Made by a program: the position numbers and the translations under genes
The notes under the pieces: model-generated
What the model was told of the DNA's origin: nothing
Databases searched by the model: none
What the model saw: the letters and a program-made list of their open reading frames with translations, nothing else
NCBI RefSeq assembly: GCF_026625725.1
Contig: NZ_CP113060.1
Span: 3,044,001 to 3,108,000 of the forward strand
Source: Pseudomonas sp. SL4(2022)
GTDB lineage: Bacteria; Pseudomonadota; Gammaproteobacteria; Pseudomonadales; Pseudomonadaceae
Reading direction: 5' to 3'
Length of the DNA: 64,000 nt
Part shown: positions 34,277 through 43,852 of the stretch, piece after piece
Numbering within the stretch: the first letter of the stretch is position 1
How the letters are laid out: every line of letters starts with the position of its first letter

Positions 34277-35830
34277 TTACCAGCCCCAGCGGTAGCGGTC
34301 ATACAATGCTGCAAGCTTTCGGAAGCTACTAGCGTACTGTGAGTTTTGATATTCAAGTTTTTCTTCATGTTCGATTAAAAATGCCAGAAGTCGATCTAGG
34401 TCTATTTTTTCCCTTGACATGAATGGGATGTATGCAGCTGCATTCTCTGGGGTGCAGTTGTTAATTATTTCATCAATTGTGCTGTGGCGGTGCTTTCGGA
34501 AATAGGCACCTGCATAAGTTTTTGATCTAAATTCCTTTGTGTCACGTACAACCCATTTATCAAGAGGTATGTCGAGTTCTACATATTCTTTTTGTGAATT
34601 TATGCCATGCTCACGCAGATACTTAAATATGGGGATGTTTTTTGAGTTTTTTCCGGCAGCCTTGATTGAGTTTATTAGAATTTGCTCTGGATTGTATCCT
34701 CTGCTGTTGTGTAGAAGATCGTTGAACAGGTCGAGAGCACCAATTGGTTGATACCCTACTTCTGCAATAGCCTGTGCCGCGTTTGCGGCTACACCGACCC
34801 CTACTAGGAATTCGATATCTTCTTTTTTATCTATTTCATCAATATCTACTACGCAGATTTTTTTCTCAGGCTCCGCTGATTTTACTAGCTCGTAAAGCTG
34901 TTCTTTGCAGTATCTAAGAACTCTGGCCGGGATTTTTCTTTTGGTGGCATCAATTGCTTCATAGATTGGTATGAAGTCGTTGGTTTTGACAAGGATTAGA
35001 GGGATTTGCACTCCGTCAATTGTTAAGTAGGTATCGGAAATATTTGGGCTTTCATCCTTTGAAAGTCTTTGGACGAATATCAGGTTTCGCCTAAGCTGTT
35101 CAATGTTTTCCTTTCCTATGCACAGCGATATTGCTCGGAGGAGGCTGCATATATTTTCATCAGATATAGAATATCCGATAAATACAATTGGGTGTTCTAC
35201 GAATAGAGTTATTAATTTTGCCGCTAAATAAGCATTTTTGTCATGGAATTGCTCGTAGTCGTCACTTGTTAAAACAAGTGAGTTGGGTCGTGTGGAGCAT
35301 CCGTGTATCTTGTAAATTTCGCCAATCTCTTGTGGGTTCGAGAATAGTAGCTCTTCCTGGCCGATATAGGTTTTATAATCTGGGAAAATTTGCTCAAGAA
35401 AAAGATCCCAGTTTGTGGTTATTACTCCGTCAACATTAAGCTTTGAAAGCAGTGAGACTTCTTTCGAGAACTCAGAGCTTTTTGCCTTTGACTGGTCAAG
35501 GGTAGAGAGGTAATTCGCTATTTCGATTCTAAGTGCAGATGTTTCGCTATTTATTTTTGCCTTGTTTCTTTCAGTGCTTGCGGCGTACTCAGGAGCTGAC
35601 CACCAGTGCTTGTTGAAGTCCTCTGCTAGTAGTTGCGCCACTTTTGGATATGAGCCATTTGCTAGCGAAAGATAGTATTCGAATGGTTTTCCAGTCACGC
35701 AGAAGCGCTCTAAAAGACCACGCCAGTCTTCAAGCTCTAGATATCGTCTGGAAAAGCCAGAGCCTACAAATAGGAACGGGCCTGCAGGTCGCGATTTGAA
35801 TATTTCTACTAGTTTTTCTTTTATTTCCAT
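34277..35830 (-). CDS. SIR2-family protein, candidate stand-alone anti-phage NADase
   Basis: The 517-residue protein has an N-terminal SIR2-like domain (residues about 15-230): nucleotide loop GSGFSRR (23-29), VITTNWDLFLE with the conserved asparagine at 140, KIHGCS with the catalytic histidine at 176, and FIGYSISDENI (218-228). These residues match the NAD-degrading SIR2 domains of Thoeris, DSR and related defence systems. The C-terminal half (about 300-517) is alpha-helical and not recognised; it may sense infection. The gene is strikingly AT-rich next to its neighbours, stands alone beside repeats, and lies between the nrdB terminator and the repeat cluster, all signs of transfer. The ATG at 35830 has GGGAAATAGAG upstream; an in-frame start at 35911 would run through the terminator hairpin. 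Confidence 0.82.
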   Translation of the reverse strand: MEIKEKLVEIFKSRPAGPFLFVGSGFSRRYLELEDWRGLLERFCVTGKPFEYYLSLANGSYPKVAQLLAEDFNKHWWSAPEYAASTERNKAKINSETSALRIEIANYLSTLDQSKAKSSEFSKEVSLLSKLNVDGVITTNWDLFLEQIFPDYKTYIGQEELLFSNPQEIGEIYKIHGCSTRPNSLVLTSDDYEQFHDKNAYLAAKLITLFVEHPIVFIGYSISDENICSLLRAISLCIGKENIEQLRRNLIFVQRLSKDESPNISDTYLTIDGVQIPLILVKTNDFIPIYEAIDATKRKIPARVLRYCKEQLYELVKSAEPEKKICVVDIDEIDKKEDIEFLVGVGVAANAAQAIAEVGYQPIGALDLFNDLLHNSRGYNPEQILINSIKAAGKNSKNIPIFKYLREHGINSQKEYVELDIPLDKWVVRDTKEFRSKTYAGAYFRKHRHSTIDEIINNCTPENAAAYIPFMSREKIDLDRLLAFLIEHEEKLEYQNSQYASSFRKLAALYDRYRWGW

Positions 35831-35862
35831 CTCTATTTCCCGCGACGTAATTTGATAGCTAT

Positions 35863-35887
35863 AAAAAAGCCCCGCACTAGGCGGGGC
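35863..35887 (-). terminator. Rho-independent terminator of nrdB
   Basis: On the minus strand a perfect 7-bp stem GCCCCGC / GCGGGGC with a five-base loop is followed by six T. It lies 75 bases after the nrdB stop and 33 bases before the SIR2 start, so it insulates the island from nrd transcription. Confidence 0.9.
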
Positions 35888-35961
35888 TCTTAATTTAACT
35901 CGCCACCCCAAACATCCATTTCAGGTAAAGCGCTCTTAACTCTTCAGTGAGTAGCTGGCAA

Positions 35962-37212
35962 TCAATCCCAGCTCAACGCCCCACCAGTCTGATACTCAAT
36001 AACCCGCGTCTCGAAGAAGTTCTTCTCCTTCTTAAGGTCCATGATTTCCGACATCCATGGGAACGGGTTAGTGGTACCCGGGTACTCTTCCTTCAAACCA
36101 ATCTGGGTCAACCGACGGTTGGCGATAAATTTGAGGTAGTCCTCCATCATCGCCGCGTTCATGCCCAGTACGCCGCGCGGCATGGTGTCGCGTGCGTATT
36201 CGATTTCCAGTTGGGTGCCCTGGAGAATCATCTGGGTGGCTTCGTCTTTGAGCTGGGCATCCCACAGGTGCGGGTTTTCGATCTTGATCTGGTTGATCAC
36301 GTCGATGCCGAAGTTCAGGTGCATGGACTCGTCACGCAGGATGTACTGGAACTGCTCGGCCACGCCGGTCATTTTGTTGCGGCGACCCATGGAGAGGATC
36401 TGGGTGAAGCCGCAATAGAAGAAGATGCCTTCCAGTACGCAGTAGTAGGCGATCAGGTTGCGCAGCAGTTCTTTGTCGGTTTCAACCGTGCCGGTATTGA
36501 ACTGCGGGTCAGAGATAGCGCGGGTGTACTTGAGGCCCCAGCTGGCTTTTTTCGCGACGCTTGGGATCTCGTGGTACATGTTGAAGATCTCGCCTTCATC
36601 CATGCCCAGCGATTCGATGCAGTACTGGTAGGCGTGGGTGTGGATCGCCTCTTCGAAGGCCTGACGCAGGATGTACTGGCGGCATTCGGGGTTGGTGATC
36701 AGGCGGTACACGGCCAGGGCCAGGTTGTTGGCGACCAGGCTGTCGGCGGTGGAGAAGAAGCCGAGGTTGCGCATAACGATGCGGCGCTCGTCGTCGGTCA
36801 GGCCGTCGGTGCTTTTCCACAACGCGATGTCCGCGTTCATGTTCACTTCTTGCGGCATCCAGTGGTTGGCGCAGCCGTCCAGGTACTTCTGCCAAGCCCA
36901 GTCGTACTTGAAGGGTACGAGCTGGTTGAGGTCGGCACGGGCGTTGATCATCTGCTTGTCGCCGACTTGTACGCGGGCCGCCGAACCTTCCAGTTCGTCC
37001 AGGCCTTCCTGGATGTCGAGCTGGTCGAGGGCCGCTTTGGCGCGGGCCACGGCATCGCTGTCGCTGGCCACCACGGCGCGGGCTTCGACGGCGGCGGCAC
37101 CGCCGGCCTGGTCGAGTTTGTCGATGTTCATGTCTGCCAGTTGGGCAGTGGCTTTGCTTGCTACGACGGCGTCTGCACCGTCTTCCTTGTCGAATTCATC
37201 CCAGCTCAGCAT
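35962..37212 (-). CDS. nrdB: Ribonucleoside-diphosphate reductase class Ia, beta subunit
   Basis: The 416-residue subunit holds the di-iron tyrosyl radical site. It has an N-terminal extension typical of Pseudomonas (about 90 residues rich in alanine and aspartate) before the ferritin-like core, with [31 protein letters not shown] and the C-terminal tail that binds NrdA (TGGALSWD). AGGAG precedes the ATG. It is in the same orientation as nrdA but separated by 475 bases. Confidence 0.95.
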   Translation of the reverse strand: MLSWDEFDKEDGADAVVASKATAQLADMNIDKLDQAGGAAAVEARAVVASDSDAVARAKAALDQLDIQEGLDELEGSAARVQVGDKQMINARADLNQLVPFKYDWAWQKYLDGCANHWMPQEVNMNADIALWKSTDGLTDDERRIVMRNLGFFSTADSLVANNLALAVYRLITNPECRQYILRQAFEEAIHTHAYQYCIESLGMDEGEIFNMYHEIPSVAKKASWGLKYTRAISDPQFNTGTVETDKELLRNLIAYYCVLEGIFFYCGFTQILSMGRRNKMTGVAEQFQYILRDESMHLNFGIDVINQIKIENPHLWDAQLKDEATQMILQGTQLEIEYARDTMPRGVLGMNAAMMEDYLKFIANRRLTQIGLKEEYPGTTNPFPWMSEIMDLKKEKNFFETRVIEYQTGGALSWD

Positions 37213-37687
37213 GGCTTGGCTCCTGCTTGCGGGCCGGTGAGATAACCGGCCTGTATGGATATACAGATAGTTCTGATTATGTTCCGTTGCGTACTGCGCG
37301 CAAGGGTAAAACGGGTGCCGCTGGTCGGGGTGGCTCTAGTGGCTGGCCGTTGCCCCTCAGAACCGACTTACGAGCCGCTGCATGTTGGCTAAACAGCGTT
37401 GAAAGCAGCCGTTTATCTCCAGCTCGCGAGCTCGTAAGCAGGCTCTTGGCCGTCCTTCTTCACGAGAAGCACAGCAGGTAATAAGTGGGGAGGGCGGTGT
37501 TGCTTAGCCCTCTCCCGAGTGTTGCTTTAGCGCTTTTGCTTTTGCCCGACGTTCGAGCGTGTAGCTGAGCGAGTAGTCGCTAGGCACCTGCTGGAGTGGA
37601 GCCCCTGAGCGTACGCCTGTACGTGATGGGGGCCGCTCCGGCAGGTAACGCCGCGAATGCCGCTCAGATCCGCGCGCTGCCGAACAC
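37213..37687. other. nrdA-nrdB intergenic region
   Basis: No gene is supported. Frames here continue out of the nrdA 3' end. A segment near 37410-37446 (CCAGCTCGCGAGCTCGTAAGC, CAGGCTCT) resembles the right end of the MITE-like repeat found at 56341-56482, so a decayed copy may be present. The region may carry a separate nrdB promoter. Confidence 0.4.
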
Positions 37688-40594
37688 TTACTGGCAAGCC
37701 TCGCAGTCTGGTTCGTCGATGGCACAGGCCTTTGGAACTGGCGCCGGGCCTGCACTCATTTCCACCTGCGGAGCCTTGGCCGGTGCGGCGCTCAGGCCAT
37801 CGTCGCCACCACTGGACACGGCATTCAGCTTGCCGGTGTTGATGGTGGACTTCTCGGTGCTGGTCGCGGCCAGGGCACGGAGGTAGTAGGTGGTTTTCAG
37901 GCCACGGTACCACGCCATGCGGTAGGTCACGTCGAGCTTCTTGCCCGAAGCGCCGGCGATGTAGAGGTTCAGCGACTGCGCCTGGTCGATCCACTTCTGG
38001 CGACGGCTGGCGGCGTCCACGATCCACTTGGTGTCGACTTCAAACGCGGTGGCGTAGAGGTCTTTCAGCTCTTGCGGGATGCGCTCGATCTGCTGCACGG
38101 AACCGTCGTAGTACTTCAGGTCGTTGATCATCACCGAGTCCCACAGGCCGCGGGCTTTGAGGTCGCGCACCAGGTACGGGTTGATCACGGTGAATTCGCC
38201 CGACAGGTTCGATTTCACGTAGAGGTTCTGGTAGGTCGGTTCGATCGACTGCGACACGCCGGTGATGTTGGCGATGGTGGCGGTCGGTGCGATGGCCATG
38301 ATGTTCGAGTTACGGATGCCTTTCTGCACGCGGGCACGGATCGGCGCCCAGTCCAGCGACTCGGTCAGGTCGACGTCGATGTACTTCTGGCCGCGCTGCT
38401 CAATGAGGATCTGCTGCGAATCCAGCGGCAGGATGCCTTTGCTCCACAGCGAGCCGTCGAAGGTGGAGTACGCGCCGCGCTCGTCGGCCAGGTCACAGGA
38501 GGCCTGGATGGCGTAGTAGCTGACCGCTTCCATGGACTTGTCGGCGAACTCGATGGCAGCGTCCGAACCGTACGGGATGTGCTGCAGGTACAGCGCGTCC
38601 TGGAAGCCCATGATGCCCAGGCCCACCGGGCGGTGCTTGAAGTTGGAGTTACGCGCTTGCGGCACCGAGTAGTAGTTGATGTCGATGACGTTATCGAGCA
38701 TGCGCACGGCGACCTTGATGGTCTTTTCCAGCTTGGCGGTGTCGAGCTTGCCGTTGACGATGTGGTTCGGCAGGTTCACGGAACCCAGGTTACACACGGC
38801 GATTTCGTCGGCGTTGGTGTTCAGGGTGATCTCGGTGCACAGGTTGGAGCTGTGCACCACGCCCACGTGCTGCTGCGGGCTGCGCAGGTTGCATGGGTCT
38901 TTGAAGGTCAGCCAGGGGTGGCCGGTTTCAAACAGCATGGAGAGCATTTTGCGCCACAGGTCTTTGGCCTGAATGGTCTTGTACAGCTTGATCTTGCCGT
39001 ACTCGATCAGGGCTTCGTAGTACTCGTAGCGCTCTTCGAAGGCTTTGCCGGTCAGGTCGTGCAGGTCTGGCACTTCGGACGGGCTGAACAGGGTCCACTT
39101 GCCGTCGTCGAAGACGCGCTTCATGAACAGGTCCGGGATCCAGTTGGCGGTGTTCATGTCGTGCGTGCGGCGGCGGTCGTCACCGGTGTTCTTACGCAGC
39201 TCGATGAACTCTTCGATGTCCATGTGCCAGGTTTCCAGGTAGGCACACACCGCGCCTTTGCGCTTGCCGCCCTGGTTAACTGCTACTGCGGTGTCGTTGA
39301 CCACTTTGAGGAACGGCACCACGCCTTGCGATTTGCCGTTGGTGCCTTTGATGTAGGCACCCAGGGCGCGCACAGGGGTCCAGTCGTTACCCAGGCCGCC
39401 GGCAAACTTGGACAGCAGGGCGTTGTCGCGGATGGCGTCGTAGATGCCGCCCAGGTCGTCCGGCACGGTGGTCAGGTAGCACGACGACAGCTGCGGGCGC
39501 AGGGTGCCGGCGTTGAACAGGGTCGGCGTCGAGGCCATGTAGTCGAAGGACGACAACAGGTTGTAGAACTCGATGGCGCGCTCTTCTTTCTGTTTCTCTT
39601 CAATCGCCAGGCCCATGGCCACGCGCATGAAGAACACCTGTGGCAGTTCAAAGCGCACGCCATCCTTGTGGATGAAGTAACGGTCGTAGAGGGTCTGCAG
39701 GCCCAGGTAGGTGAACTGCTGGTCGCGCTCGTGGTTGATGGCTTTGCCGAGTTTTTCCAGGTCGAAGCTGGCCAGCACCGGGTTGAGCAGTTCGAACTCA
39801 ATACCTTTGGCGATGTAAGCCGGCAGAGCCTTGGCGTACAGCTCGCTCATCTCGTGGTGGGTGGCGCTGGTGGCGACACCGAGGAAGCCCAGGCCTTCGG
39901 CGCGGATGTTGTCCATCAGCAGGCGTGCGGTGACGTAGCTGTAGTTCGGCTCGCGCTCAACCAGGGTGCGCGCGGTCATCACCAGAGCGGTGCTGACATC
40001 GCTTTGTGCCACGCCGTCGTAAAGGTTTTTCAGGGTTTCTTTCTGGATCAGCTCGCCGTCCACTTCCGCCAGGCCTTCACAGGCTTCACGGATGATGGTG
40101 TCGAGGCGGCCCATGTCCAGCGGCGCTACGCTGCCGTCGGCGTGGGTGACGCGGATGCTCGGGTGCGGCTGGGCAACTTCACCGGCGCTGGCGTTCTTGC
40201 GCTTGGTGGCCTGGGCTTCGCGGTAGATCACGTAGTCGCGGGCGACTTTCTGCTCGCCGGCGCGCATCAGGGCCAGTTCAACCTGATCCTGAATTTCTTC
40301 GATGTGGATGGTGCCGCCGGACGGCATGCGGCGCTTGAAGGTGGCGGTGACCTGCTCGGTCAGGCGCGCGACGGTGTCATGGATGCGCGACGAGGCAGCA
40401 GCGGTGCCGCCCTCTACCGCGAGAAAGGCTTTGGTAATGGCAACGGTGATCTTGTCATCGGTGTACGGCACCACGGTGCCGTTACGCTTGATCACCCGCA
40501 GTTGACCGGGCGCGGTGGCGCTCAGGCTCTGGTTGTCATCGGTAGCCTGCGGCACATTGGCCTGCGGGTTCTCGCGAGAGGTGTCGGTATGCAT
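37688..40594 (-). CDS. nrdA: Ribonucleoside-diphosphate reductase class Ia, alpha subunit
   Basis: The 968-residue catalytic subunit reduces ribonucleotides to deoxyribonucleotides. It has two N-terminal ATP-cone regions (about residues 35-130 and 150-240), the active-site cysteine regions (LSSCYLTTVPDDLGG and the NLCTEITL segment), and the C-terminal redox pair in CAIDEPDCEACQ that is reloaded by thioredoxin. The ATG at 40594 has GGAG six bases upstream and is preferred over the ATG at 40606. The long upstream region holds NrdR-like boxes and a DnaA box, as expected for S-phase-like and repressor control. Confidence 0.95.
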   Translation of the reverse strand: MHTDTSRENPQANVPQATDDNQSLSATAPGQLRVIKRNGTVVPYTDDKITVAITKAFLAVEGGTAAASSRIHDTVARLTEQVTATFKRRMPSGGTIHIEEIQDQVELALMRAGEQKVARDYVIYREAQATKRKNASAGEVAQPHPSIRVTHADGSVAPLDMGRLDTIIREACEGLAEVDGELIQKETLKNLYDGVAQSDVSTALVMTARTLVEREPNYSYVTARLLMDNIRAEGLGFLGVATSATHHEMSELYAKALPAYIAKGIEFELLNPVLASFDLEKLGKAINHERDQQFTYLGLQTLYDRYFIHKDGVRFELPQVFFMRVAMGLAIEEKQKEERAIEFYNLLSSFDYMASTPTLFNAGTLRPQLSSCYLTTVPDDLGGIYDAIRDNALLSKFAGGLGNDWTPVRALGAYIKGTNGKSQGVVPFLKVVNDTAVAVNQGGKRKGAVCAYLETWHMDIEEFIELRKNTGDDRRRTHDMNTANWIPDLFMKRVFDDGKWTLFSPSEVPDLHDLTGKAFEERYEYYEALIEYGKIKLYKTIQAKDLWRKMLSMLFETGHPWLTFKDPCNLRSPQQHVGVVHSSNLCTEITLNTNADEIAVCNLGSVNLPNHIVNGKLDTAKLEKTIKVAVRMLDNVIDINYYSVPQARNSNFKHRPVGLGIMGFQDALYLQHIPYGSDAAIEFADKSMEAVSYYAIQASCDLADERGAYSTFDGSLWSKGILPLDSQQILIEQRGQKYIDVDLTESLDWAPIRARVQKGIRNSNIMAIAPTATIANITGVSQSIEPTYQNLYVKSNLSGEFTVINPYLVRDLKARGLWDSVMINDLKYYDGSVQQIERIPQELKDLYATAFEVDTKWIVDAASRRQKWIDQAQSLNLYIAGASGKKLDVTYRMAWYRGLKTTYYLRALAATSTEKSTINTGKLNAVSSGGDDGLSAAPAKAPQVEMSAGPAPVPKACAIDEPDCEACQ

Positions 40595-40793
40595 GAAGGT
40601 CTCCATGTTCTGTATTTATTAGTTAGACGCTTGGTCGTCGATCACTGCGGCTACTGCATTCATTCCATTTCAACAATACCGTGGGCACAGCCAAGAGCTG
40701 GGTACACGGGGACTTGCAAATTGGGCAGGTAAGGAACGACTAAAGCGCCTTCCTGGCTCAAGAGTCACGCGTCAAGGCATTTTTACGCCTCAA

Positions 40794-40809
40794 CTACTAC
40801 ATCTAGTGG
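40794..40809. promoter_or_regulatory. NrdR-like box, nrdA-proximal
   Basis: CTACTACATCTAGTGG has the CTA-N4-TAG palindromic core of NrdR boxes (consensus ACACTATATATAGTGT type) and lies about 200 bases upstream of nrdA. Confidence 0.6.
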
Positions 40810-41071
40810 TGCAACCGCGTATGCGGTTGACCGTTTATTCGTGCTCAGGCGCGCACTGCGCGACGCTGGAGCTAAACCTGCCGAGGTAGCGCAGGTGTAC
40901 TGCATAAAGCGTTTCAGGCCACCGGTGACGGTCTGGGACCAGGCCGTGTGCGAGTCATTCTTCTTGTGTCCGGTTGCCAGGCTAAACCCAACATGTGGTG
41001 GGTGTCGCGCGATTGGCATACAAGATAATGCGCTGTGTGGGGTATTGCAAGGCAATCGATGGCTAACATCC

Positions 41072-41080
41072 TGTGGATAA
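41072..41080. promoter_or_regulatory. Perfect DnaA box
   Basis: TGTGGATAA is the reverse complement of TTATCCACA. E. coli nrdAB is activated through DnaA boxes, so a similar link of reductase synthesis to replication is plausible, although this one is 480 bases from nrdA. Confidence 0.6.
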
Positions 41081-41210
41081 GTTGTGGGTGGTTTGTGGGT
41101 TAAACTGGCCAAATGACGGCAAGCCCGCGTATTGGCTGGGGTGTACCGTTCGTCGGTGTTGAGCGGGGTTTTTCCACGGGTTGTACACACGTGGCGTGGC
41201 TCACAGACGG

Positions 41211-41226
41211 ATACTACATCTAGTGT
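41211..41226. promoter_or_regulatory. NrdR-like box, rstA-proximal
   Basis: ATACTACATCTAGTGT shares the 13-base core ACTACATCTAGTG with the box at 40794 and is the closer match to consensus. It lies 86 bases upstream of the response regulator start and 617 bases from nrdA. Confidence 0.6.
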
Positions 41227-41311
41227 TTTTGCAAGTTTTTGGCATGCGCTATGCACTGTCCGGGGCATTGATACAATGCCGAGCGTTTTTGGTCTTGTCG
41301 GGGAGTCGGTA

Positions 41312-42034
41312 GTGGAGCAGCAGTCGTGGCACATTCTTATTGTCGAGGACGACCAGCGTCTGGCCGAGCTGACCCGTGACTACCTGCAGGGTAATGGCCT
41401 GAATGTGTCCATCGAAATGGACGGTGGGTTGGCCGCCGCGCGGATTCTGCAGGAACAGCCGGACCTGGTGATCCTCGACCTGATGCTGCCCGGCGAAGAC
41501 GGTCTGTCGATCTGCCGCAAGGTTCGTGGTCAGTACGACGGACCGATTCTGATGCTCACCGCGCGTACGGATGACATGGACCAGGTGCTGGGTCTGGAGA
41601 TGGGCGCCGATGACTACGTGTGCAAGCCGGTGCGTCCGCGTGTGCTGCTGGCGCGCATCCGGGCGCTGCTGCGTCGCCATGAAGGCAGTGAAACACAGGC
41701 ATCAGGCGAGCGACGCCGGCTGCAATTCGGCCAACTGGTGATCGACAGTGCCATGCGCGAAGCCTGGCTGGGCGAGCAGAGCATCGAGCTGACCAGCGCC
41801 GAGTTCGATTTGCTGTGGCTACTGACGTCCAATGCCGGGCGGATTCTTTCGCGTGAAGAGATCTTCAACGCCCTGCGTGGTATCGAGTACGACGGTCAGG
41901 ACCGCTCAATCGACGTGCGCATTTCGCGCATCCGCCCGAAGATCGGTGACGACCCAATGCACCCACGGCTGATCAAGACCGTGCGCAGCAAGGGCTACCT
42001 GTTTGTCGCCGAAGCGGCCGAGGCCATGGCATGA
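41312..42034 (+). CDS. rstA: Response regulator, RstA-like (OmpR family)
   Basis: The 240-residue protein has a receiver domain with the acidic pair VEDD (about residues 8-11), phosphorylation site VILDLMLPGEDG near D54 and KPVRP near K104, and a winged-helix DNA-binding domain with SREEIFNALRGIEYDGQDRSIDVRISRIRPKIG. The GTG at 41312 is chosen because GGGAG lies six bases upstream. In Pseudomonas this pair sits next to nrdA. The kinase gene starts 20 bases downstream. Confidence 0.88.
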   Translation: MEQQSWHILIVEDDQRLAELTRDYLQGNGLNVSIEMDGGLAAARILQEQPDLVILDLMLPGEDGLSICRKVRGQYDGPILMLTARTDDMDQVLGLEMGADDYVCKPVRPRVLLARIRALLRRHEGSETQASGERRRLQFGQLVIDSAMREAWLGEQSIELTSAEFDLLWLLTSNAGRILSREEIFNALRGIEYDGQDRSIDVRISRIRPKIGDDPMHPRLIKTVRSKGYLFVAEAAEAMA

Positions 42035-42053
42035 ACTGCGTTGTAGTCGGCCG

Positions 42054-43655
42054 ATGAATTCGATCTTTCTGCGCATCTATGGCGGCATGTTGGCTGTGTT
42101 GGTGCTGGTGGCGCTGCTCGGTGTCGGCGCCTTGCAGCTGCTCAACGAAGTGCGCGTGGACCAGTACAGCGAGCGCCTGGCGCAGGGCACGTTCCGCCTG
42201 ATGGCCGATAACCTCGCGCCGATGTCGGCGATTGAGCGGCGGCGTGCCGTCACAGTATGGGGGCGCTTGCTCGGTATTCCATTGCGCATCGAGGTGCTGG
42301 ATGAAGCCCGTCTCGACAGTGGTGTGCGCAACAGCCTGCGGCGTGGTTTGGTGTCGGTGCAGCAGACCGGGCCGCATGAAGCGCGCATTTATAGTCAGTT
42401 GGCGCAGCAGCCGCTGGTGCTGGTGGCGGATGTGCAGCAGGTCAGTGAGCAACTGGCGCGTGCCACCAGCTTTCTGTTGATCGATGAACTGGTGCGCTAT
42501 CCCTGGGATGAACAGCCACGCCGGTTGGCGGCGTTGAAGCAGGACAAGCAGTTTGGTTTCGACCTGCGCCTGGGGCGTCTTGATCAGGCCGACCTTGACC
42601 CGGATCAGCGTCGCCGGGTGGATGAGGGTGACACGGTGATGGCCCTGGGGCGCGGCGGCGACAGCATCCACGTGTTCTCCGGTATCGTCGATACGCCCTG
42701 GGTGCTGGAAATCGGTCCGTTGTATCAGATGAATCCGTATCCGGTGCAGTGGCTGGTACTGATCGGCGCGCTTAGCCTGAGCCTGATCGGTCTGATGGTG
42801 TATCTGCTGGTCAGGCCGTTGGAGCAGCGCCTGAGTGACCTGGAGGGGGCGGCCACACGCATTGCCAGTGGTCGGTTGGATGCCCGCGTGCCAACCCGTG
42901 GCAGTGATTCGGTGGGGCGTCTGGCGGCAGCTTTCAATGCCATGGCCGAGCACCTGCAGCGCTCCCTGAGTATTCAGCGTGAAATGGTCCGCGCGGTGTC
43001 TCATGAATTGCGCACGCCAGTGGCGCGTTTGCGTTTCGGTCTGGAAATGATCGGCGATGCGCAAACCGAAGCGGCGCGGCGCAAATACATGGACGGCATG
43101 GACAGTGATATTCAGGATCTCGACAAGCTGGTCGACGAGATGCTGACTTACGCCCGTCTGGAACAGGGCGCGCCGGCGCTGAACTTCCAGCAAGTCGATC
43201 TGGATGAGTTGATCGATCAGGTGATTACTGAACTGGCCCCGCTGCGCGCGAGCGTACGGGTCGAACATGGTCCCTCGCGTGATGCGCTAGACGGCAGCGG
43301 CGCGTGGGTGGAAGCCGAGTTGCGTTACCTGCACCGCGCCCTGCAAAACCTGGTGAGTAACGCCATGCGCCATGCCGAATCACGGGTGCGCGTCAGCTAT
43401 CAGGTCGGCCAGCAGCGTTGCCGGCTGGATGTCGAAGACGACGGCCCCGGCGTACCGGAAGAGGCTTGGGAGCATATTTTTACCCCCTTTCTGCGCCTGG
43501 ACGACAGCCGCACCCGCGCCTCGGGCGGACACGGCTTGGGCTTGTCCATCGTGCGCCGCATTACCTACTGGCACGGCGGACGCGCACAAATCAGCCGCAG
43601 CGAAGCGCTGGGCGGTGCCTGCTTTAGCCTGATCTGGCCGCGTAAGCAGGGTTAA
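42054..43655 (+). CDS. rstB: Sensor histidine kinase, RstB-like
   Basis: The 533-residue membrane kinase has a transmembrane segment near residues 8-28, a periplasmic domain to about 240, a second segment (VLIGALSLSLIGLMVYLLV), a HAMP domain, the H-box REMVRAVSHELRTPVARLRF, the N-box LQNLVSNAMRHAES, and G-boxes EDDGPGVPEE and GHGLGLSIV. The ATG at 42054 removes an arginine-rich leader that has no ribosome site. It is in an operon with the response regulator. The signal it detects is unknown. Confidence 0.88.
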   Translation: MNSIFLRIYGGMLAVLVLVALLGVGALQLLNEVRVDQYSERLAQGTFRLMADNLAPMSAIERRRAVTVWGRLLGIPLRIEVLDEARLDSGVRNSLRRGLVSVQQTGPHEARIYSQLAQQPLVLVADVQQVSEQLARATSFLLIDELVRYPWDEQPRRLAALKQDKQFGFDLRLGRLDQADLDPDQRRRVDEGDTVMALGRGGDSIHVFSGIVDTPWVLEIGPLYQMNPYPVQWLVLIGALSLSLIGLMVYLLVRPLEQRLSDLEGAATRIASGRLDARVPTRGSDSVGRLAAAFNAMAEHLQRSLSIQREMVRAVSHELRTPVARLRFGLEMIGDAQTEAARRKYMDGMDSDIQDLDKLVDEMLTYARLEQGAPALNFQQVDLDELIDQVITELAPLRASVRVEHGPSRDALDGSGAWVEAELRYLHRALQNLVSNAMRHAESRVRVSYQVGQQRCRLDVEDDGPGVPEEAWEHIFTPFLRLDDSRTRASGGHGLGLSIVRRITYWHGGRAQISRSEALGGACFSLIWPRKQG

Positions 43656-43673
43656 ACGTTCTTCTCAATATGA

Positions 43674-43852
43674 GGCCTGCTTAGATGCTTTTTCGATCTT
43701 GCGAGCCAGAGCCATGCAAGGCGCTACGAAGTAACAGCCTCCGGCTGGTCAAAGCGGCGAGGAAGCGGAGTGTACTTTTGTAGATGAGCCTTCCGAGCCT
43801 GTTTTTAACGCAGCAGGGCTGACGCGCAGCAGATCGTAAGCAGACTCTTAGA
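43674..43852 (-). repeat. MITE-like intergenic repeat, inverted copy
   Basis: Read on the minus strand, this matches the copies at 47632, 49187 and 56341: ACGCAGC...GTTAAAAACAGGCTCGGAA, GTACACTCCGCTTCCTCGCCG, TTTGACCAGCCGGAGGCTGT, CGTAGCGCCTTG and the GCTCGCAAG end. It fills the gap between rstB and rluA. Confidence 0.75.

Larger units (their letters stand above)
40595..41311. other. Long regulatory region between nrdA and rstA
   Basis: About 700 bases between divergent genes contain no convincing gene. The region holds two NrdR-like boxes (40794-40809 and 41211-41226) and a DnaA box (41072-41080), and should include both promoters. A frame of about 80 codons at 40841-41080 lacks a ribosome site and any family resemblance. 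Confidence 0.6.

Noticed and set aside
37527..38027. A 166-codon frame on the minus strand across the nrdA-nrdB gap
   Set aside because: Most of it is a shadow of the nrdA 3' end in another frame, and the part in the gap is short and without a start signal.
38072..40732. An 886-codon open frame on the plus strand
   Set aside because: It lies opposite nrdA, is rich in V, G, H and Q as expected from an antisense frame in GC-rich DNA, and has no family resemblance.
40841..41080. A 79-codon frame in the nrdA-rstA interval
   Set aside because: It has no ribosome site and no recognisable protein features, and it spans regulatory sequence including the DnaA box.
41072..41080. A replication origin, suggested by a DnaA box in an AT-richer gap
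   Set aside because: Only one perfect box is visible, and none of dnaA, dnaN, parAB or gidA is near. Promoter regulation of nrdA is a simpler reading.
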